A stretch of 64,000 nucleotides of DNA from Pohlia nutans (lineage: Eukaryota > Streptophyta > Bryopsida > Bryales > Mniaceae), in NCBI GenBank assembly GCA_022496805.1, contig CM040092.1, positions 15,518,113 to 15,582,112 of the forward strand. The letters run 5' to 3'. Made by a program: the position numbers and the translations under genes. Positions within the stretch are counted from its first letter, which is position 1. Every line of letters begins with the position of its first letter. The notes under the pieces are model-generated. The model ran no database searches. It saw only the letters and a program-made list of their open reading frames with translations, and was not told the DNA's origin. Shown here piece after piece: positions 57,377 to 64,000 of the stretch.

Positions 57377-58674
57377 CCCTTTAGTGCCCAACATAACATT
57401 CAGTACATAGCTTTCATTCCCAATGCCTTTCCTTCATGCACTCTATTCATCACTTTGAGCCTCCACATGTCTACTTAGCTGCTGATGAAGTACTGTTGGG
57501 TGTGGAATATTCCACACTATCTACTGTAGAACCAAGGCAGAGACAATGTATGCTATTGACATAACATTCAGTAGCCTTCAAGAAGGCAGCCTTTTAGTTT
57601 CATCCACCTGTATATATGTAGTGACTAGTGATTTGTAATTGAATAGGCTATTGAATCAAATAAACAATTACAAGACACTGTTGAATTGTGACTAAGTGAG
57701 TGCTTTAGATTACCGTTCACCATGGTTAGTTGCTCTTGCTTAATGCCACCTGCCCCCATAGCTACTGATGTGATGTGGAATATCCCACATCATTACTTTT
57801 GGGGGATGAAATGATGTGGGATATTCGACATCATTCTGTTCGGGGAAGGCTGCAGTTACAAAGGCTACTGAATGTTATGGAATGTTATGATGAGACCACT
57901 AATCTGTCAAAAACGCTAACAACGAAAAATTCATGAACAATTGGATTTTTGAATTGTGAGGTTCAGAGTTGGAGATTTGTAATATACATCTTCTTGAAAA
58001 GGAAATTTCAATTTGGAGCTGTGCAACTATCAAAATACCTATGAACAAAATGTAGAAACATTGCAAATACTTGAATATACAGTAAATACTTATAAATACA
58101 GCAAATGTACTATGCAGTATTTCTTGTATTCGGAAGTTTGTTATCTTGTGTTATTTTTTTGGATTGTGTTCTCTTGTTCATGTTCCATTAGTGTATGTAT
58201 TCTGATCTTGATCAATGTACCAACTCCTTTCATATTTGAACGTATAATTTTTTGTCCTAAACTATATATATATTAGATAAGTTACTACCACTTATAAAAT
58301 TCACAATAATTATGTGTGAGTCCGTTCTTGACATGAAAGATTGCAACGGAGAGGTGTTGACATAGATCATTGTTAAACCTCTTCACTTTCATTTTTGAAA
58401 ATTTAACCCAAATTCTATTTAACTTCAAAGTCACACACCCTCCAAAATCTCATTTTTGACTGTGCATTTTACGGTTCAAAGACATACTATAATCTTCCAA
58501 TTCAACAGTCCAATCTTACCAAGGTTTACCCGGGACTTATTTGATTAAGCTATGCTTACATTTATACGGTTAAATACCATTAATAGTATCTATAATTTGA
58601 ACATAGAGATTTTTTTTTTAAATCACCAAAAAACTTTGGTTTCTCCAGAACCACACTAGGCACTAAAGGGTTAA
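57377..58674. mobile_element. TTAA element (piggyBac-like ends), 1294 bp
   Basis: It starts CCCTTTAGTGCC at 57377 and ends GGCACTAAAGGG with TTAA at 58671-58674. The left TTAA is split by MITE E. The interior (57990-58450) is homologous in inverse orientation to 7040-7540 of the 5692-7578 element. The 87-codon frame at 58013-58276 is low-complexity. Confidence 0.65.
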
Positions 58675-59520
58675 CTTCTTAAATTGGGTATCAAACTATA
58701 TAATAAAGCGTACACATGGGTACTTCAAGCCACACCTAAAATCAAGTAAGATTCTAGCAAAAATTTGCCAATTTTTTTTTGTTGTGCTAAAGGTAACGGA
58801 ACCTTATTATGATCATTTGACTTTTAAATTAGGTATCCAAATGTATGTTAAGGCATGCATATGGGCAATTCAAGCTACACCCTATACCGGTAGTTGTTTA
58901 TACACTCAAACAAGCAAAGAGACTTTGACCTTCAATATCTTCTGCATTTTTTTTACTAAATGAAACAAAGACTTTGTTTTGCAATAACATCTCAAGAGAA
59001 TTTAAAGAGCTTCAAAAGTTCATCTTTAACTTCAAGCGGTTGGTGTGCTCTAAGCATTTTGAAGATATACCATTCTTCATCTGGTGTCTTATGAAATTTT
59101 GGTGATTGTAAACACAATAGGAAATCACAAGTCTTGAATTTGGTATTGAATTGAAGCTCTTGTGATTATCTTTGAAATGAGACTGCATCTAGCTTCTAAT
59201 TCTCAAAGATGTGTACACGATGAGCGATCTTCAAAACTTGTGTGAATCGTAGTAGTGTAATGATGGGAGACCTTGAAGCTTGCATGCAACAAGGAATTGA
59301 CACCTCGCTCCCATGCTCATAGAGACTACTCACGTAGTAATTTACTTTCACACGCCTGCAAAAATGAATCAAGACACCCAGTTTAAAGATCGGGAAAAAA
59401 GATAACCGAACCTAAAGATGTAGCATCCTATATGTGACACCTATTTTTATTAACATGAATTTTTTGGGATGTGATGGTAGTGGTCAAAGGGTGAATTGAG
59501 AGAGAAAGGTGCCGATGTTC
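58675..59520. other. AT-rich DNA, no gene recognised
   Basis: A partly repeated motif (AATTGGGTATCAAACTATAT...ACACATGGGTACTTCAAGC and AATTAGGTATCCAAATGTAT...GCATATGGGCAATTCAAGC) occurs at about 58681 and 58836, a 155 bp direct duplication. Confidence 0.45.
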
Positions 59521-59895
59521 TAAAAGCAAGCCCAACAACAGCCATTTTCTACTCACCAATCCTATTTTTGGATAATAAAGTATGCTTTATAGTGTGGAGT
59601 TTGATATTTGCATACCAAATATTGTCAATATGACAAGTGAAGCGGTTCTCACATCAAACATTTTGTCCCATTCTCTTACAAGATTATGCTCTCACTTTAT
59701 GAAGTTAATTTTTTTTTTAAATTATTCTCAACCATTATAATTGTCCCAAATAGTGACAAAAGTAGTAGTACTTTATTGGTTGAATCACTCTATTCCAAGT
59801 AGGCTTGGTGGTGTTGTTGGGAAAGTTTTCACTTCTCACACACCATCTTGCATGTGAACTTGGTACACAATGAGCAACTGTTGGGCATGCTCTAA
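59521..59895. mobile_element. PIF/Harbinger-type MITE F (369 bp)
   Basis: TAA AAGCAAGCCCAACAACAG at the left and CTGTTGGGCATGCTC TAA at the right. It is homologous to MITE A inside (TTTGATATTT, ACCAAATATTGTC). Confidence 0.8.
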
Positions 59896-60703
59896 GGAAC
59901 ACCAACCTATTACCACCATAATTACAATTCAATCCTCATGTTTTAGTGGTGTACATTCCAAACCAAAAATGTTTACCCTCAGTACATGAGGGCAGAATTG
60001 GAAACATGCTGGAAAAAGTTGTTATTCCTTTTCTCACATGTCTGCTGTAGTTTTGAACAGATTCCAAGCATCTTTGGCCATGCAATTGCTTGGATAACAT
60101 TTAATTAGCAGTTAGCCTCTTCAACATCCATAGTTTTAAAATCATGACAAATTCAATTGTTCTTATTGTGAAAAATTTAATTCAGATGGGACCAAATTTT
60201 ATATCATTAGATTCAGTGAAAACCATTGCATGTGTTGGTAAAAAATGAAGAAATTTAAACAAAAGGAAGTTCACATAGAACCTACTTAAAATTGCTATAA
60301 AATTGTGACATTCAAGTGCAAAAAGTTCTTAAAACTAAGACTTCCATATGTGCACTTTTGTTACAAGAGCACATACAATGAGAAAAGTGCGCGCATCAAA
60401 AAGTTATGTTTCTAAATATGGGTTGTGAATTTTATAGGGTAATAGGGTTTGCAATTATTATTTTAAAGTGCAAAATTGGTGTACAATATCCTCATTTACA
60501 AATTTTGGATGAAAAGTTCATAACAAATGTTCAAACCCGCCATCAAATTCACTCTCACCTTCCAAATAAGTGATTTTTGGTGAGGCCAACATTTCTAATT
60601 TTTGATTTTATTTTTATTTTTACAATTGACGAGTTGTCATAATAAATGATATCTTACTTTTTACTTTTGTTCACTAGAAGACTTGCAATTAGTTGAAAGT
60701 ATG
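59896..60703. other. AT-rich DNA, no gene recognised
   Basis: I see no supported coding frame, RNA gene or paired terminal repeats here. Confidence 0.45.
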
Positions 60704-61291
60704 TTAACCCCAAAGGTCCAACCATGCGTTTTTTGCACGATATATAAAAGCAAACTTTGTTTTCTCATCTGTCATACACTTTGTGCTCGACTTTTTGCAG
60801 TGTGGATTTTTTACTATAGATTTTATGGGAAGTTAACTTCATGAATGTGTAACCAATTAGAAAGAGGATGATTTGTGAAATTTTTATGCCTCATTTCATG
60901 TTAAAATGATTCACCAAAATATTCTACTATCTTAGTTCAAAGATGTTCTTGAAAAAATGAGCTCATAAAATTATTCAACCAAAAAATCTCCAAAAATCAC
61001 TATACTTAGAATATTACATTTTAACCCATCACAACAATTTTATTCATAGATTGTCAATATCTTATTCAAAATCAAATTAGAAAAGAATTTTGAATTTTAA
61101 GTTTCAACTTTTATACAAAATATTGGTGATAGCAATCATGGATCTAACTCTAAGGATAGAATCTAAAATCCATAATGATTATACAACTTTTATTCAAACA
61201 TCAAGTTCAAAATATCCCTCCTAGTTGCAATTTATAATGCATCTTTGCAATTCTCCAAATGTGATCAAGGGTAAGGACCTTTAGGGGTTAA
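60704..61291. mobile_element. TTAA MITE (piggyBac-like ends), 580 bp
   Basis: TTAA CCCCAAAGGTCC at the left and GGACCTTTAGGGG TTAA at the right, with the family interior. The inverted terminus is about 12 bases. Confidence 0.8.
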
Positions 61292-61338
61292 GTGAGTTGC
61301 AACTAAGGGAATGAACAAGTGGCTTGTTGTCAAAATCC

Positions 61339-61542
61339 AATCACTACAAAAGAAATAAGGTTTTTTTTAGTGGTCACTTCTCACTTGGTGCGTGTAACTG
61401 GTCACAAAAGACAAAAACCAACTTTGTCTTATGTGACGAGTTACATTCACCAAGTGAGAAGTGACCACTAATGAATGATTAAAAAATTAAAAAAATTAAA
61501 AAAATTAAAAAAAAAAAAAAACCTCATTCTGTTGTAGTGAAC
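61339..61542. mobile_element. CACTA-type foldback MITE (198 bp)
   Basis: CACTACAAAAGAAATAAGG at 61342 and CCTCATTCTGTTGTAGTG ending 61539. Flanks AAT and AAC are an imperfect 3 bp duplication. TGGTCACTTCTCACTTGGTG inside is inversely repeated. A (T)AAAAAAT microsatellite lies near the right end. Confidence 0.75.
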
Positions 61543-61750
61543 ACCAAATTTTTTTTGATGCTTCATGAAATTTTGGAGATGCTCTTACAAACCTGCACAT
61601 TACATCTCAAATTTGTTGAACATTACATTTGTTGTAATTTGGTCTTCATATCGTCAACTTGTGCTTTGGAGCCACAGAGAAATTGGCCAGGCACAATTTG
61701 CAATAAACATCCACTGAAAAGAAGTCAAGTGACACCTTTAGCCTTTTTGT

Positions 61751-62332
61751 TTAACCCCTAAAGGACCGTAAGGCCCCCACGCGGCTTCTAGAACTAGAAA
61801 GTGAGAAAATTCGGGTTCTTAGGCTTTGAATTGTAGGATGAGCTACAAAGAGACCCTGGCTCGTTTTGAGAGCCGAATCTGTAGGTACTTCTTGATCGGA
61901 AATTCATCAAGTGAGCGATTTTTGGTGATTTTTTTGAGTTGCACGGTGGGTATCTAGGCGTCACTTCAGACCCTCATATCTTCCTCCTCACACCTCCAAA
62001 TTACTTGAAATTTTTTACACATGTTTAAAATGATGATTTCTACTCACAGTAAAAATTTCAAAAATTTTGGAGCACTTTTGAACAATCCGATTTCAGCATG
62101 TGTACAAAATACCCCAAACAAGTTCCATCAATCTTATCAACGGTGGCATTTTCTCAAAAATTGTGCGATTTTGTTGATCTTTTTTTCGTAAAAAAACTAC
62201 GTAAGTCTTCTTTAGTTTCAACGGTGCCGACCGTCAAAATTACCTCACACCAATGAGGAATTGAGCTTGCTACAAGAGCTAGTCAAGAAAACAAGAGCTA
62301 AGTTCAACACCCCCCGGTCCTTTAGGGGTTAA
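61751..62332. mobile_element. TTAA MITE, different interior (574 bp)
   Basis: TTAA CCCCTAAAGGACCG at the left and CGGTCCTTTAGGGG TTAA at the right; the terminal repeat is 14 bases and perfect. The interior does not match the other TTAA MITEs, so it is a second family using the same kind of site. Confidence 0.8.
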
Positions 62333-62366
62333 GAATAACCATGTTTGGTTTTTACCACCAAACCGT

Positions 62367-62944
62367 ATAACCTCTAAACATCCAACTGTCTAGAAAGTGG
62401 ACGATGTACAGAATCAAACACAGTTTTCTCATCCGTCATTGACTTTTTGCAATGTGGGTTTTTTACTATATATTTTATGGAGGTTAGTTTCATGCATGTT
62501 TGATCCGAATAGAAAGGGGATGATTTGTGAAAATTTTATGTCTCATTTCATGTTGTAGTAATTCACCCAAAATTTCAAAGATTTTAGTGTAAAAGTGCTC
62601 TTAAAAAAGTCAACTTATAAAATTAAGCAACCAAAAGAACTCCAAAAATCACTACACTTAGAGTATTACATTTCAATCAATCACAAAAAAATTCGTGTAT
62701 AAATTGTCAAAATCTTATTCGTAATCAAATTACAAAATAATTTTTAATTTTAAGTTTCAAATTCTATACAAAGATATTGGTGACAACAATCATAAATCTA
62801 ACGGTATGGATAGAATCAAAAATTCATAATGTACAACTTTTATTCATATATGAAGTTCAAAATAATGATATTCGACAACTTTTATTCATATATTCAAGAC
62901 ATCTTTGAAATTATCCAAATCTCACGAGGACGTTTAGGGGTTAA
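62367..62944. mobile_element. TTAA MITE (piggyBac-like ends), degenerate left site
   Basis: Left ATAA CCTCTAAACATCC and right GGACGTTTAGGGG TTAA. The interior is of the main 550-580 bp family (AGAAAGGGGATGATTTGTGA). Confidence 0.75.
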
Positions 62945-63467
62945 ACTGGAAACTATTTGTGTACCCCAAAATGACGAAGAGGTTATTTTTAGACACTCAC
63001 CATAATTATGTAACTTTGAGAATATATATTTTTGTCTTTCCAATTCAATTTTTTTTTAATGTCCTTCACTATCTACTATTTTACCACTTCCGCTGAAGGT
63101 AGTGTACCCTACAGTATTTGTGACATGTGATCATTTAGGAAACCTACCAAAGTTCCCAGTTATGCCATTAGCTTACACTTTCACAATCGCTTTTAAAGAA
63201 GTATGGAAATGGGGTGTGAAAGTGACATTTCTGGGTGAAAAAAAATGGTAATTTAGAAATATGAACCAATATTGTAAGGGCAACTGAATGTAGAAAATTA
63301 TTCAAATCATGTGGTCATTTTGGGTTAAACACATAGTTAGTGACACTTTTAAAATTTGAAGCAACACCATTCAAAAACTTATAAAATTACATACGTTCTT
63401 GTAAGAACATAATTTTACTTGCTATGCCTTTGTGTCTTAATTCACCACATTTGAATCCTACACCTTT
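62945..63467. other. AT-rich DNA, no gene recognised
   Basis: No coding frame or paired terminal repeats were found. Confidence 0.45.
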
Positions 63468-63687
63468 TTAACCCTTAAAGGTCCAGAGAGCCCTTTCCAA
63501 CCAGTATTATACACCAATATTCCATTGTATTTGGCATAGTTCCACACCTCCTATGGGTTTAAGATCAAAAGTGAAATTAAAATTCATGTCGACATGATTT
63601 TAATGAGTTATTAGGATCTCAATTTCGAACTTTCTATTTACAACAAATGTCAAATATACGCCAAAGTATATACTATTTAAGGGTTAA
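63468..63687. mobile_element. Short TTAA MITE (212 bp)
   Basis: TTAA CCCTTAAAGG at 63468 and TATTTAAGGG TTAA ending at 63687. It is much shorter than the others, probably an internally deleted or third family. Confidence 0.6.
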
Positions 63688-64000
63688 GGTATCAAATGAA
63701 AAATTGCGTCACAAATAGGGCGTACTTTCTGCACTATCTCACTTGTTTGAGTATGAGTTTAAAAAAAGTTTGTTAATTTGTCTCATATAGTTAAAAATAA
63801 AACTAAAAATACCATATATATATATCACCTTATTAGTTTTGAACAAGGCTTCCCAAATATTTATATAATTTCTAAAAAGTTAAGATTTTAACTAGACTAC
63901 AGAGAATGGTAGCTGGATTTTGTATAGAAAATTAGAAAATTCTGATTACCACCAAAAATTGTTTTTTTTTTTTTTTTGGCACAAATTGAAAATTCAATTG
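63688..64000. other. AT-rich DNA to the window edge
   Basis: It contains a (TA)n run at 63815-63826 and a poly-T run near 63963-63978. No gene. Confidence 0.5.

Overview
This is nuclear DNA of a streptophyte. It contains plant-type genes with GT-AG introns: a phytochrome, a PX-domain sorting nexin, an auxilin-like protein and a plant ATP-dependent phosphofructokinase. The sequence is AT-rich and crowded with transposons. The phytochrome fragment reads most like that of a seedless plant (bryophyte, lycophyte or fern) or a charophyte alga, and an FTR1-type iron permease fits that too. I cannot name the species. Few genes look intact: FTR1 (51.1-52.0 kb, minus) and a Tc1 transposase (46.8-47.9 kb, minus) are the convincing ones. 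Most other coding sequence is relic or transposon-borne.

Layout. 0-4.6 kb: a minus-strand, intron-containing gene (runs off the left edge) that joins a ParB-like GQH motif to an NPPY DNA-methyltransferase motif. Its introns and upstream flank are studded with a 19-21 bp palindrome (TATCYTCGASTCGARGATA). A second cluster of the palindrome lies at 12.8-13.9 kb and a single copy at 9.5 kb. 5-12.8 kb: a minisatellite, an orphan exon, TTAA-flanked MITEs and one small unknown ORF. 14.3-18.7 kb: a mariner-like foldback MITE, then a DUF7869-type mobile-element gene broken by stops, a frameshift and a CACTA-type MITE. 20.9-24.7 kb: two pieces of an LRR-like minus-strand protein separated by low-complexity and GC-rich DNA. 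25-27 kb: a 2 kb CACTA-type element with internal 165 bp repeats.

29.3-43.0 kb holds four truncated, intron-bearing pieces of unrelated host genes (auxilin-like, PX sorting nexin, phytochrome, phosphofructokinase), all decayed. They look like transduplicated gene fragments. 46.5-49.8 kb: a complete Tc1 element, a TTAA MITE and a second mariner-like MITE. 51-52 kb: the GC-rich FTR1 gene. 53.8-63.7 kb: a dense train of PIF/Harbinger-type MITEs (TTA/TAA duplications) and TTAA/CCC MITEs resembling piggyBac ends, some nested and one forming a roughly 0.8 kb foldback.

The most unusual feature is the ParB-like/methyltransferase gene together with at least 33 palindromes that sit in its introns and flank but not in its exons. 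The palindrome centre is usually GASTC, a GANTC site, so the palindromes may be binding or methylation targets of the encoded protein. That link is inference.
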